Part shown: positions 34,801 through 47,377 of the stretch, one piece after another
How positions within the stretch are numbered: the stretch's first letter is position 1
Layout of the letters: every line of letters begins with the position of its first letter
Assembly (NCBI GenBank): GCA_963565915.1
Contig: OY751488.1
Location: forward strand, 3,534,001 to 3,598,000
Direction: 5' to 3'
Source: Entoloma clypeatum
Lineage: Eukaryota; Basidiomycota; Agaricomycetes; Agaricales; Entolomataceae
DNA length: 64,000 nucleotides
The notes under the pieces: generated by a model
What the model was told of the DNA's origin: nothing
Database searches by the model: none
Seen by the model: the letters and a program-made list of their open reading frames with translations, nothing else
Position numbers and translations under genes: made by a program

Positions 34801-35827
34801 CATGATGGCGAGAACATTACCTGGTTAGGCTTCTCAGATGATATTGCTGTACAATTCTCTGTCGCCAACAGGTCAGCTGCCACCAAAGCGAGATTGGAAG
34901 TCATGAAACAGGAGAGATGTACCATCAATGAATTCCTGGATGAATTCGAAGAGATTTTGAAGCTGTCAAACCTTGGCAAAGAAACTGGGAAGTACATCCT
35001 AGAAAAGAACGTCACCCGCAAGATCTCCAAGCAAGTGGCTAGTGATGGAAAGACATACACCAACTATGCAAAGGAGATCCGAAACACAGGGACAGATGGA
35101 AGGGCACACACTTGTCATCCGAGGAGGTGGTGACACGTGCACTGGATCGGGTACCACTCAAGGCTATGGAGATCGACAAAGCACGAGTAGCCTGTTGCTA
35201 CAACTGTCAACGCTTCAGTCACCTTGCCAAGGACTGCAGCGCCCCAAAGAAGAAAGATGGTTGAAAGTGTTTCAACTGCAACCAAGAAGGTGATATTGCG
35301 CGCAACTGCTGCAGGCCGAAGAATTACTTTGGAAGGATTAGGAAGGTGTCTGATGAAGATGCCAAGAATGATGAAACCACAATCTTAGAAGCCGACAAGA
35401 AAAAAATTTCCCAAAGGGTCCGATTAAACGACGCTAAGTCACAACCCTTATCTATTAAACGGACTTGCTTGCCTTGTATGACTGCAGACAATAGAACCTA
35501 TATCATCCCTGCCAAGTGAGCCGCTGTGTCAACTAAGATTGTGAAAGGAGACAAACCTCCAAAATGACAAGAAATCAGGCTGTTAGCTCAGCTCAAAACA
35601 CGACGAGGACCAAAGGTCATCCGACCTGAGGTTGATAGCAGATGTGAGCACACATGCATCCATTCCAGAATAGTATGCAAACAGAACCTCCCCATGCAAG
35701 GAATACCGCCCATAGCAATTCTAAATGCGGATGGATCACCAAATCAACAACAGAAAGCAAACCAACTTGCCGAAGTCAAACTGGATTTGGAAGCACATCA
35801 GGAAACCATGGAAGCAATGGTACTGGA

Positions 35828-36688
35828 TAGTGATGGACAAGGGTACACAAAACCCTCAGGGTTTTGGTGAAGGGTAAGGGAGGGTAAGGGTGAGGGTCAG
35901 AATTTCTTACCCTCCGAAAACCCGCACCGTTCGGACGGGTTTGGAGGGTCACATGATGTTTGGTTGAGCCAAACAATCAACATCAAACAAGTTGATGTTG
36001 ATGTTGATACTTTTATCCATCCCCCCTACTCATGCCCAATGGTCCCCTGTCCTGCCTAACAGCCCCCCTTCGCGCCCAACGGCGTTCACTCATGCCCAAC
36101 GGCCCCTACTTGCGTCAACTCATGCCCACTCATGTCAACTCATGCCCAACGGCGTCCAATGGCCCTCCTTCATGCCCAACGGCCCCCCCTTCATGCCCAA
36201 TGGCGTCCACTTGTGCCCAATGGCCCCCACTCACATCAACTCACACCCAATGGCCCCACTCATGCCCTCTTGCCTAACGGCCCTCACCATTCCCCACCCT
36301 CCCATACTCACCCACTGCCACCACCTACCCATCCGCCAAATGGCGCGGGAGGCAAAGGCAGTGGCTAGAGAGGGGGAGGTGGGCTGGGAGGTCCATGACA
36401 GGATGGGTGTAGTACGCGAGAGCACTGGGACGTGATGTGATGCGCGCATGATCGCCCATGCACTCCCACAAGGTCCGTGATGGCGCGCGGCGCACAGACA
36501 GGCTGCGTAGCACCAAGGGTGTCTACCCTTGTGTGCTGTCCCATGGGTATTCTGTACCCCCGCATATCCTCAAAAGCCCTCGCCCATAGGTGAGGGTTTT
36601 CCTTACCCTTGATGAGGGGGTACAGATTTTCGAGGGTAGGGGTACGGGTACGGATTTTTTACCCACGGGTTACCCCTGTCCAACACTA
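35828..36688. mobile_element. hAT-like element with perfect 8-bp target duplication
   Basis: Ends TAGTGATGGACAAGGGTA and, inverted, TAGTGTTGGACAGGGGTA. GTACTGGA lies on both sides (35820-35827 and 36689-36696). The uninterrupted site is known from the sister pol at 40900-40930 and has GTACTGGA once, so the duplication is certain. Subterminal zones repeat GGGTAAGG/GAGGGT; the centre (36010-36295) is a CCCAAYGGCC minisatellite. 861 bp, no transposase. The duplication length and 5'-TAGTG ends place it with hAT transposons. Confidence 0.9.
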
Positions 36689-37192
36689 GTACTGGACATT
36701 GGGAAAACAGACATGCTCACTGGTTGGTACACCACAACTCTATGATCAATTGGACAACTGGTGCTGTAACGCTCAACCGGTGTCCATGTTATGCTTAACA
36801 AGGAAGTGGAAAGGCGAAGAGCAATGTGATTGCTAAATCTAAGGAATCTACTACAGTACAAGAGGTTTATATAGGTACTGACTATAGGTGGTAGCGGATG
36901 AGTCAGTACTGCGGAAGGCAGTGCGCATGAGTAAGGCGACTGCGGAAGGCTATGTACAGTGAGTAAGCTGACTGCGGAAAGCGAGTCAGTGTGGGAGCGA
37001 AGTATACTAAAGGGGATGATGAAGTAATGTAATGAGTCAGATGGGGAATCGAAGGTTGCGAAAGTAGACATTAGACATAGTAAGTTCGTAAGAGGGCGCC
37101 GAGTCGGGCCGATAAGTAAAAGATATGACGTGGTCCTCATACCGTAGAGTCCGTAACATGTTCCCCTCTCCAAGCTCTGTGTCCTCACAGAG

Positions 37193-37540
37193 TCACTGTC
37201 CCCATCCCTCATTGTTGCCGGGATCGGACCAGTTCGGACTTTTCTTGAGGCTCCAATCATATATCAACTCCTCATTGATGGCTACAGCGAGTTCAAGGCC
37301 TTTGATGGCCAGCTGAATGCGTCGATTTTCGATGATGAGGGTGCTGGTGTAATTCCCGAGAATTTGTTTCTCTTCGGGAGTCGGGGCAACGGGGAGATTG
37401 GACAATGAATGAAGTCGGATATTCATCTGGCGATGAAGGAGGTCGGCATGGATTTGGTCTCTCATGGAGAGCGCTTCATTCATAAGGGCGGCGATGGCGG
37501 GGTTGATGTCAGTGGTGGAGGTGACGATGGTGTTTGACAT
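37193..37540 (-). CDS. Extra ORF downstream of pol in family B
   Basis: 115 residues from ATG at 37540 on the minus strand, between the chromodomain end of pol and the purine tract before the LTR. It reads as a soluble helical protein (ALMNEALSMRDQIHADLLHR, LSNLPVAPTPEEKQIL, ELAVAINEELIYDW) with regular leucines, and no signal peptide or membrane segment. The older copy has the same ORF at 47001-47343 in the same position, with two stops but conserved blocks (LSNLPVAP, EEKQIL, NEEL/NKEL). Ty3-like elements usually end with pol; the role of this ORF is unknown. It could be an envelope-position accessory protein or a regulator; nothing in the sequence decides. Confidence 0.6.
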   Translation of the reverse strand: MSNTIVTSTTDINPAIAALMNEALSMRDQIHADLLHRQMNIRLHSLSNLPVAPTPEEKQILGNYTSTLIIENRRIQLAIKGLELAVAINEELIYDWSLKKSPNWSDPGNNEGWGQ

Positions 37541-37859
37541 GGTGGTGAGGATGGTTGAGAGATAAAAGAAGAATGGGGTGGCTATATTGGGCAGGGAAAA
37601 GACTAGAGCGGGGAACTCGGTGTATGGTTGACTGATGAGGTCGATACTGCCATGGGTTTTGAGAACTCATCTTTTATTGTGGACGAGACGGGTTCTGCCA
37701 ATGGAAATCACAGATCAAATCTTGAGCATTCTGAACATTAGCTCGGGGTTCCCATGTGTTCTCTTCTGGACCATATCCTTCCCACTGGACGAGGTACTGG
37801 ATCTTTCCGCGGAACTTTCGAGAGTCTAGGATCGTAGACACATGGTACTCTTCTCGTCC

Positions 37860-40800
37860 TTCGATGATGATTGGATCAGGGGCTGGTTCTTTTTCTGGAT
37901 GGCGTACTTCGGAGTTTCATATGGTGACAACAGGGTCTCGTTGAACACAGGGTGAATCATCTTCCAAGTCTTCGGAAGATCAAGAAGGTACGCGCTAGCT
38001 CCTTTCTTCTCTAGGACTTTGAATGGTCCATGTCGGAGTGCATCAAGTTTCTTTGAGGGGCGATCGGTCCTGATGTTAGTCCCTTCTAGCCACACCTTGT
38101 CTCCGATGCGGTAGTCCTGAGACGGACTTCGCCGTGTGTCAACTGTCTTCTTCATCTGATCCTGTGCTTGTTTCAGCGCGGCATTGGCTTCTTCTCGTGC
38201 CTGTTTAAGTTTTTTCAAGAAGTCGTTGGCAGCCGGATTAGTATCTTCTAACACGAGCTCTCCCTTCCACGGATGTAAACCGTAGTTGAGGTAGAATGGG
38301 GTGTGCTTCGTTGCCTGATGTTCTTTGTCATTGTACTGGAACTCTGCGATTGCGATCCATTCAGCCCAATCATCCTGTAGATGGTTGACAAAGTTTCGTA
38401 AGAACGCTTCCGTCTCCTGATGTGATCGCTCGGCCTGTCCATCAGTCTGTGGGTGGTATGTGGTGGACAGGTTCCTCTTGATCCCTAGCATGCGGCAGAG
38501 TATCTCCATGAACTTCGCGGCGAACTGCGGTCCCCTATTGCTGATGATCTTCTTGGGGATCCCATGAAGCTTCCATATCTGATCCCGATAGATCTTGGCT
38601 AATCCTTCAGCTGATAGTTCCACGGTTGTTGGAATGAGGTGAAGCATCTTTGAATGTCTATCTGTGATGACCAGAATTGCATTTTTTCCATCAGATTCTG
38701 GTATCGGTCCCACGACGTCAATTCCTATGTCTTCTTCCCATGGGTGACTTGGTGCTGCATGGGGATATGTCGCTTTTGTCGGTTAATCTTGTTGCGTTGA
38801 CAAGTGTCGCAACCCTTCACGTACTTCTTCACATCATGCAGTATGGTAGGCCACCAGTAGGTGCGAGTGAGGAGTTCATGTGTCCGGTACTGTCCTGGAT
38901 GTCCAGCCACTGGTGCATCGTGTGACTCAAACATCAATTCTTGTCGTAATTGTGGATCTGGCGGGACATAGACTCGTTCGCCTGCATATGTGATGCCGTT
39001 TTCCTGTTGATACCAATGAGGATTCTTCTTTAGACCCTGGGCTACTTCTGTCTCCATGCGGTTTGAACCCTTGATGCATGCAATCCACGGATTTTCGATG
39101 GTCGTGACGTTTCCAATTTTGATGGAATCAGATGGTTCACCCCCTTCAAAGAATTGTTCCTCTGTGAACATCTCCATTTGTACCACATCTTCTGATTCCA
39201 ACCGTTTCAAGAATAGTCCCTCCTTGAGCATTTGGTCACTGTCCTGTGGTTCGAGTTCCGCTTCATACCAGGGTAAGCGTGACAGGATGTCCACTTTCAC
39301 ATTGGTCTTGCCGGGCACATGCCGTAATTCGAAGTCATAGTCTTGTAACTTCATTTTCCAGCGTCGCTGTCGTTGATTCAGGTCCTGAGGACGACGGAAA
39401 TATTCCAGGTTCTTGTGATCGGTCAAGATTTCAAAACGTTCCCTGGCTTCGAGCAGATAGTGTCTCCAATCTTTTAATGCTTCCACGACCACCAGAAGTT
39501 CCTTGTCATATATCTCGTAGTTCTGTTCGGCCGCGGACATGGTCCGTGACAAGAACGCAATGGGGTGCCATTTGTCGTCTTGCTTCTGAGAGAGTACTGC
39601 TCCAATTGCATAGCCCGATGCATCGGTTTCAACCCTGAACTGTCCCTCTGGTTTTGGTAATGCCAAGACTGGTGCCGATGTGATTGCCCGTATGAGGCCT
39701 TCAAAAGCTTGCTGCTCTGTTGGTCCCCAAGTAAATGCCGTACTGCCTGTGAGCGCGGTGAGAGGTTTCGCGATGTTTGAGTACCCTTCAATAAAATGTC
39801 GATAGAAGTTAGCAAATCCAAGGAACTTCTGAACTTCCTTTTTTGATGTGGGTGCTCGCCAGTTTCGAATTGTATCCACCTTCTCAGTTTCCATCTCAAC
39901 ACGTCCCTCACCAACCACATATCCCAATATAGGACATTTCGTTACTTCCCATAAGCACTTCTTCTCCTTTAGGAACAAATCATTGTCCGATAGGATCTGT
40001 AGGATTTCTTTGGTGTTTCGCGTGAGTTCTTCCTTGGTTTTACCGATAACCACAATGTCATCCATGTAGATCACGCAGATACGTCGGCGGATCTGGTCCC
40101 GGAATAGACTAGCCATCATTTGAGAGAACGTTCCCGGGGAGTTGCAAAGACCGAAAAACATGACCAATGGTTTGAACAATCCTCGACTGGTGAGGAAGGC
40201 AGCTTTCCATTCATCGCCCTCCTTAATCCGGATGTTGTTATAGCCCCACATAATGTCCATTTTATTGAAGTAGACCGCATCTTTTAGTATGTCCAAGAGA
40301 TCGGATATTCGTGGGAGTGGGAACTTGTCTTTGACCGTGAACTTATTGACCATGTGGTAATCTTGTACCAATCGTTTGGAGCCATCCTTCTTGTTGATGA
40401 AGAAGCAAGGGGAGGCATAAGGGGATTTGGATGGGCGGATCTTTCCTGTTGCTAGACCCTCGTCAATGAATGCGTCCAATTCCTCTTGTTCCTTTTGCGT
40501 CATAGGATATGTATTTCCCCCTAGTTCCTTTGGTGCGTCCGGTGTAAGTTCAATATCATGGTCCCATTCCCTCTCCTTTGGGATCTTATCAAAGTTCTCT
40601 TTTTCGAAAAGATGAGCAAATCGTTCAACATATGAAGGTCGTTTGGTTGTGGGAGGTGGTGTGGGAGTGACAGCTTCCAAGATAGGGTCTCCAGGCTTCC
40701 ATTTCTGATCCGACTTTTTGGGTGCATCTTTGTCGCGCACCTCAACCATGCGAACCCGGTGTTTGCGACCATCCAGGTTAACCCTGAAATCCGAGTGTTT

Positions 40801-41160
40801 GGTTTGACATGTTGTTGGGCACTGGTTAAATGTTACCGCGCCGGTTGTCCAATTGATTGTGGGGTTGTGGTGTACCAACCAGTCATGTCCCAAGAGCATG
40901 TCCGTTCTCCCAATGTCCAGTACCATTGCTTCCATGGTTTCCTGATGTGCTCCCAAATCCAGTTTGACTTCGGCAAGTTGGCTCGCTTTCTGTTGTTGAT
41001 TTGGTGATCCATCCGCATTTAGAATTGCTATGGGCAGTATTCCTCGTGTGGGGAGGTTCTGCTTGCGTACTATTCTGGGATGGATGCATGTGCGTTCACA
41101 TCCGCTGTCAACCTCAGGTCGAATAGAGCTAACAGCCTGATCTCTCGTCTTTTCAGAGGT
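37860..41160 (-). pseudogene. Family B pol: protease, RT, RNase H, integrase, chromodomain
   Basis: Minus strand. Protease EVDSGCERTCIHP (about 41105) and LLGHDWLVHHNPTINW (about 40870); RT KKDGSKRLVQDYHMVN, FFGLCNSPGTFSQ, active site YMDD (about 40060); RNase H ETDASGYAIGAVL and TDHKNLEYF; integrase HHCC finger (GHPGQYRTHELLTRTYWWP, CDTCQRNK), catalytic D in VITDRHSKM, second catalytic position N in ISNRGPQF (D in the older copy), HPQTDGQAER; chromodomain EYHVSTIL and YLVQWEGYGPEENTWEP. A stop at 38722 with a frame change separates RT from integrase; another frame change near 37875 precedes the chromodomain. Not functional. Confidence 0.92.
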
Positions 41161-41287
41161 TTATCTCTCTTCACAATCTTAGTCGACGCAGCGGCTCTCT
41201 TGGCGGGGATGACTTAGGTTCTATTGTCTGCAGTCATACAAGGCAAGCAAGTCCGTTTAATAGATAAGGGTCGCGACTTAGCGTCGT

Positions 41288-42868
41288 TTAATCGGACCCT
41301 TTGGGAAAATCCTTCTCGTCGGCTTCTAAGATTGTGGTTTCATCATTCTCGGCATCTTCCTCAGACACCTTCCTAACCCTTCCGGAGTTCTTCTTCGGCT
41401 TGCGGCAGTTGCGCGCGATATGGCCTTCTTGGTCACAGTTGAAACACTTGCGACCATCTTTCTTCTTTGGAGCACTACAGTCTTTAGCCAGATGACCGAA
41501 GCATTGACAGTTGTAGCAACGGGCGACTCCTGCTTTGTCGATCTCCATGGCCTTGCCCTGACCACCATAAGTGGTACCTGATCCGGTGCGCATGTTGCCG
41601 CCACCTCGGATGACCAGTGCGTGTCCTTCCATCTGTCGTCCCTTGTTTCGGATCTCCTTTGCGTAATCGGTGTACGTCTTGCCATCGCTAGCCACTTGTT
41701 CAGAGATTCTGCGGTTGACGTTCTTCTCTAGGATGTATTTCCCAGTTTCTTCGCCAAGGTTTGACAGTTTCAAGAGTTCTTCGAATTCATCCAAGAATTC
41801 ATCAACAGTGCGTTTCTCTTGTTTCAGGACTTCGAGTCTCGCTTTGGCAGCGACCGACTTGTTGGCGATGGAGAATCGTGTGGCAATATCATCGGAAAAA
41901 CCTAGCCACGTGATGTTCTCATTGTCAACAGCAAGAGCGTCTAACTTGTTGCTGGCCCAGTGTCTGCCGGACCCTTCCATCATGCGGGATAGCACCGCAA
42001 GAATCTTCTGATCGTCTGTGAGGCTCTTTTGGAACCTGATGTATAGTTTGGTGGCTTTCCACCACTCGTCAAAGGTGTATCTGTCCTTGAACATCCCAGG
42101 ATCCTTGATGATATTGGATGTATCCATTGTTTGTACAGCCGGGGCTTCTGCCATGTCTAGAGTCTGCGGAGGAGAAGAGGGGTCGGGTTGTTGGGATGAA
42201 GATGGGGTTCGGGATACAGGTAAGGATTGAAAATGAGTCCCTGTTCTAGGCGTCTGTTCGATATCTGACTGTGCGGAGTCAAAAGTAAATTTGTCAGGGG
42301 ACTCATCGGCGGAATCGGTGGCAAAATGTTCAGAGTATTTCCTCTGTAAATCTCTAAGGAATCTCTGTTCCTGCGTGTCTGTTGGTCGCGAGAAGGGGTC
42401 AAGTCTCTCGTTTCGTGCCCAGCGGTTGTACTCGGTCTGTTGTTCTTCGGTGGTGAAGTGGGCGTAGATCTGCTGCTTCGAGTAAGACGTGATGATGTGG
42501 CTCTGGGACATCTCGATGTGAGTGTCCTAATCAATCTTCTGATAACGGTTGTCTGGACACCAATAAACTCTCTGATCTCTGTGATCCGACCTGTCTGAGG
42601 TCCTTCTTGAACGCGAAAGCTTTGGAGTTCGTTCTGTCGGGTGTTGTAACACGTGATCTGGTGTTGCCGAGCAAGATGGATGCTCTCTGCTATTTCGCCG
42701 TGGGGGCGATGCTCGTCGTTGTCTAGTTCTTCGTCAAGCACCTGCTGTAGGATGCGACGGATCTCCAATTCAATGTACTGCTGGATGAGTGTAAAATCGA
42801 TACTGTCTCGAGGACTTAGCTCCTCCTGTCTGGCTTCTGGTGTGCTGAATGGGTTACTGGTGAAGTCT
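41288..42868 (-). pseudogene. Family B gag, start lost
   Basis: The main frame 42511-41288 encodes the acidic linker (NRWARNERLDPFSRPTDT), capsid (FDEWWKATKLYIRFQ, EFLDEFEELLKLSNLG) and two CCHC knuckles (CYNCQCFGHLAKDC, CFNCDQEGHIARNC), ending DFPKGSD. The N-terminal part lies in another frame (42868-42157), as in the copy at 11713. The ATG used there is changed here near 42885. Pol follows in a different frame and overlaps the end of gag. Confidence 0.9.
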
Positions 42869-42945
42869 TCAAAGAAGCGTGACGTCTTGACTCGTCTGGT
42901 AGTTGCTCTCTTCGCTCTGAGCGAACCTAACGAGATTTAGCAGCT

Positions 42946-43346
42946 TGTTATGCTTAACAAACCGTTCCAAGGTTTGGGCAGAGTATGCAGGAAGTGGAAA
43001 GGCGAAGAGCAATGTGATTGCTAAATCTAAGGAATCTACTACAGTACAAGAGGTTTATATAGGTACTGACTATAGGCGGTAGCGGATGAGTCAGTACTGC
43101 GGAAGGCAGTGCGCATGAGTAAGGCGACTGCGGAAGGCTATGTACAGTGAGTAAGCTGACTGCGGAAAGCGAGTCAGCGCGGGAGCGAAGTATACTAAAG
43201 GGGATGACGAAGTAATGTAATGAGTCAGACTGGGAATCGAAGGTTGCGAAAGTAGACATTAGACATAGTGAGTTCGTAAGAGGGCACCGAGTCGGGCCGA
43301 TAAGTAAAAGATATGACGTGGTCCTCATACCGTAGAGTCCGTAACA
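42946..43346 (-). repeat. 5' LTR of the complete family B element
   Basis: TGTTATGCTTAACA to AGAGTCCGTAACA, 401 bp, nearly identical to 11251-11652 and 45123-45524. Promoter and transcription start would lie here; a CTATATAAACC-like TATA region (reverse of 43051-43062) is visible. Confidence 0.93.
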
Positions 43347-45122
43347 GTCCAACAACATGCTGAACCAAACATTCGGATCTCAGGGTTAACCTGGATGGTC
43401 ACAAACACTGGGTTCACATGGTTGAAGTGCATGACAAGGATGCACCCAAGAAGTTGGATCAGAAATGGAAGCCTGGAGACCCTATCTTGGAAGCTGTCGC
43501 TCCCACACCACCTCCCACAACCAAACGACCCTCATATGTTTATCAGTTTGCTCATCTCTTCGAGAAGGAGAACTTTGACAAGATTCCGAAGAAAAGGGAA
43601 TGGGACCATGGTATCGAACTTACACCGGACGCACCAAAGGAACTAGGGGGAAATACATATCCCATGACACAAAAGGAACAAGAGGAATTGGACCCATTCA
43701 TTCACGAGGGTCTAGCAACTGGAAAGATCCACCTGTCCAAATCCCCTTATGCCTCCCCTTGCTTCTTCATCAACAAGAAGGATGGTTCCAAATGATTGGT
43801 ACAAGATTACTGCATGGTCAACAAATTTACGGTCAAAGACAAGTTCCCACATCTCTGATCTTTTAGATGTGCTGAAAGATGCAGTCTACTTCAATAAGAT
43901 GGACATCATGTGGGGTTACAACAATGTCCGAATCAAGGAAGGCAATGAATGGAAGGCTGCCTTCCTCACCAGTTGAGGATTGTTTGAACCATTGGTCATG
44001 TTTTTCGGTCTTTGCAACTCCCCGGGAACGTTCTCTCAAATGATGGCTAGTCTATTCCGGGACCAGATCCGCCGACGTATCTGCGTGATCTACATGGATG
44101 ACATTGTGGTTATCGGTAAAACCAAGGAAGAACTCACGCGAAACACCAAAGAAATCCTACAGATCCTATCGGACAATGATTTGTTCCTAAAGGAGAAGAA
44201 GTGCTTATGGGAAGTAACGAAATGTCCTATATTGGGATATGTGGTTGGTGAGGGACGTGTTGAGATGGAAACCGAGAAGGTGGATACAATCCGAAACTGG
44301 CAAGCACCCACATCAAAGAAAGAAGTCCAGAAATTCCTTGGGTTTGCCAACTTCTATCGACAATTCATTGAAGGATACTCGAACATCGCAAAACCACTCA
44401 CTGTGCTCACAGGCGGCACTGCATTTACTTGGGGACCAACAGTACAAAAAGTAGTTGAAGGTTCCATACAGGCAATCACATCGGCACCAGTCTTGGCACT
44501 ACCAAAACCAGATGGTCAGTTCAGGGTCAAAACTGATGCATCAGGCTATGCGATTGGAGCCGTCCTCTCTCAGAAACAAGATGACAAATGGCACCCTATC
44601 GCATTCTTGTCGCGGACCATGTCCGCGGCCGAACAAAATTACGAGATATACGACAAGGAACTCCTGACGGTTGTGGAAGCATTAAAAGATTGGAGACACT
44701 ATCTGCTTGAAGCCAAGGAACTTTGAGATCTTAACTGATCACAAGAACCTGGAGTATTTCCATCATCCTCAAGACCTAAACCAATGACAAAGGCACTGGA
44801 AGATGAAGTTACAAGACTATGTCTTTGAATTACGGCATATGCCTGGCAAGACAAATGCAAAAGCAGACATCTTGTCGCGCTTACCCTGGTATGAAACGGA
44901 ACTCAAACCACAAGACAGTACCAAATGCTCAAGGAGGGACTATTCTTGAAATACTTGGAATCAGAAGATGTGGTACAGATGGAGATGTTCACAGAGGAAC
45001 AATTCTTTGAAGGGGGTGAAACATCTGATTCCATCAAGATTGGAAATGTCACAACCATTGAAAACCCATGGATCGCACACATCAAAGCTTTGAACTGCAT
45101 GGAGACAGCAGTAGCCCAGGGT

Positions 45123-45524
45123 TGTTATGCTTAACAAACTGTTCCAAGGTTCGGGCAGAGTATGCAGGAAAGTGGAAAGGCGAAGAGCAAAGTGATTGCT
45201 AAATCTAAGGAATCTACTATAGTACAAGAGGTTTATATAGGTACTGACTATAGGCGGTAGCGGATGAGTCAGTACTGCGGAAGGCAGTGCGCATGAGTAA
45301 GGCGACTGCGGAAGGCTATGTACAGTGAGTAAGCTGACTGCGGAAAGCGAGTCAGCGTGGGAGCGAAGTATACTAAAGGGGATGACGAAGTAATGTAATG
45401 AGTCAGACTGGAAATCGAAGGTTGCGAAAGTAGACATTAGACATAGTAAGCTCGTAAGAGGGTGCCGAGTCGGGCCGATAAGTAAAAGATATGACGTGGT
45501 CCTCATACCGTAGAGTCCGTAACA
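45123..45524 (-). repeat. Solo LTR of family B with target duplication AGGGT
   Basis: 402 bp, TGTTATGC to CCGTAACA. AGGGT is at 45118-45122 and 45525-45529. It interrupts the integrase region of the older copy between GCCCAGGGT and AGGGTCTGAAG, contiguous in the sister copy. No internal sequence is left. Confidence 0.95.
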
Positions 45525-47000
45525 AGGGTCTGAAGAAGAATCCTCATTGGTACCAACAGGAAAACGGCATTACCTATGCAGGCGAAAGAGTCTATGTTCC
45601 ACCAGACCCACAACTACATCAGGAACTGATGTTTGAATCACATGATGCACCAGTGGCTGGACATCCAGGACAGTATCGGATGCATGAACTCCTCACTCGC
45701 ACCTACTGGTGGCCTACCATCCTGCATGATGTGAAGAAGTATGTGAAGGGTTGTGATACCTGTCAATGCAACAAGATCAACAGACAGAAACGACATGCTC
45801 CACTACACCCCCATGAAGTCATCCATGGGAAGACATAGAGATTGACATTGTGGGACAGATACCAGAATCTGATGGAAAGAATGCAATTCTGGTCATCATG
45901 GATAGACATTCAAAGATGCTTCACCTCATTCCGACAACTGTGGAATTATTGGCTGAAGGATTAGCCAAGATCTATCAGGATCAGATATGGAACCCCAAGA
46001 AGATCATTAGTGACAGGGGACCACAGTTCACCGTGAAGTTCATGGAGATACTTTGCCGCATGTTAGGGATCAAAAGGAATCTGTCCACTGCATACCATCC
46101 ACAGACTGATGGACAGGCCGAACGATTGCATCAGGAAACAGAAGTGTTCTTATGAAACTTTGTCAATCATCTGCAAGATGATTGGGCGGAATGGATCGCA
46201 ATTGCAGAATTCCAGTACAATGACAAAGAACATCAGGCAACAAAGCACACACCATTCTACCTCAACTATGGTTTACATCCTTGGAAGGGAGAACTCGTGT
46301 TGGAAGACACCAACCCAGCTGCCAACAAATTCCTGAAAAAACTCAAACAGGCACGAGAAGAAGCCAATGCAGCGCTGAAACAGGCACAGGATCAGATGAA
46401 GAAGACGGTTGACACACGACGGAGTCCATCTCGGAACTACCGCATTGGAGACAAGGTGTGGCTGAAAGGGACTAACATCAGGACTGACTGTCCCTTGAAG
46501 AAACTTGACGCACTCCGACATGGACCATTCAAAGTCCTGGAGAAGAAAGGAGCTAGTGCATACCTCCTCAATCTTCCAAGGACTTGGAAAATGATTCACC
46601 CTGTGTTCAATGAGACCCTGTTGTCACTGTATGAAGCTCTGAAGTACACCATCCAGAAGAAGAAACCAGTTCCTGATCCAATCATTGTTGAAGGACGAGA
46701 AGAGTACCATGTTTCCACAATCCTGGACTCTCGGAAATTCCGTGGAAAGATCCAGTACCTTGTCCAATGGGAAGGGTATGGCCCAGAAGAAAATACATGG
46801 GAACCTCAGACTAATGTCCAGAACGCTCGAGAACTGATCCAGGATTTCCATCGGCAGAACCCATCTCGCCCATGATAAAAGCATCAGACCAAGACCCATC
46901 ACCACATCGATCTCATCAGTCAACCAATCCACCAAGTTCCCCACTCCAGTTATTCACCCAACATATCATTCTTCTTCTATCTCTCCAACATCCTAACCAC

Positions 47001-47343
47001 TATGTCTAATGCCATCTCCCACACTGAAGACACCAATGCCGCCATCACTGCCCTTATGAATGAGACACTCTCCATGTGAGACCAGATCCATGCCCTTGAA
47101 ACCTCCCTCGCCGACATTCTCCATCAGCAAATGTACATACATCTCCACACCCTGTCCAATCTCCCCGTCGCTCCCACCTATGAAGAGAAACAGATCCTCC
47201 GGAAGTACACTGGGACTCTCAAGGTCAAAAATTGATGCATTCACCTGGCAATCTGCATCCTCAACTATGCCGTTGCGATGAACAAAGAGTTGGTAAATGA
47301 CTGGGACATCAAAACCAACCCCAACAACAGTGAAGGATGGTGA
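47001..47343 (+). pseudogene. Second, broken copy of the family B extra ORF
   Basis: ATG at 47001 (SNAISHTEDTNAAITALMNE), stop near 47076, then conserved blocks LHTLSNLPVAPTYEEKQIL, another stop near 47233 and NKELVNDWDI. It occupies the same place as 37193-37540, between chromodomain and purine tract (GAGGAGGGG at 47365). Confidence 0.7.
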
Positions 47344-47377
47344 CTCTGTGAGGACACAGAGCTTGAGGAGGGGAACA

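Larger units (their letters stand above)
36787..43346 (-). mobile_element. Complete Ty3-like family B retrotransposon, decayed
   Basis: LTRs at 36787-37158 (3', with a 30-bp deletion near its edge) and 42946-43346 (5'). The target duplication GTCCA is at 36782-36786 and 43347-43351, in the pol of the older family B copy. Minus-strand order: gag, protease, RT, RNase H, integrase, chromodomain, an extra ORF, purine tract, LTR. Length 6560 bp. Gag lacks its start codon (ATG changed), protease has a deletion near 41130, and pol has frame changes, so it is structurally complete but not active. Confidence 0.95.

Noticed and set aside
42954..43358. Recurrent open frame of about 130-180 codons in family B LTRs (also 11131-11661, 36670-37260, 44961-45506)
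   Set aside because: It reads through LTR sequence that includes promoter and termini; similarity among copies is explained by LTR homology.
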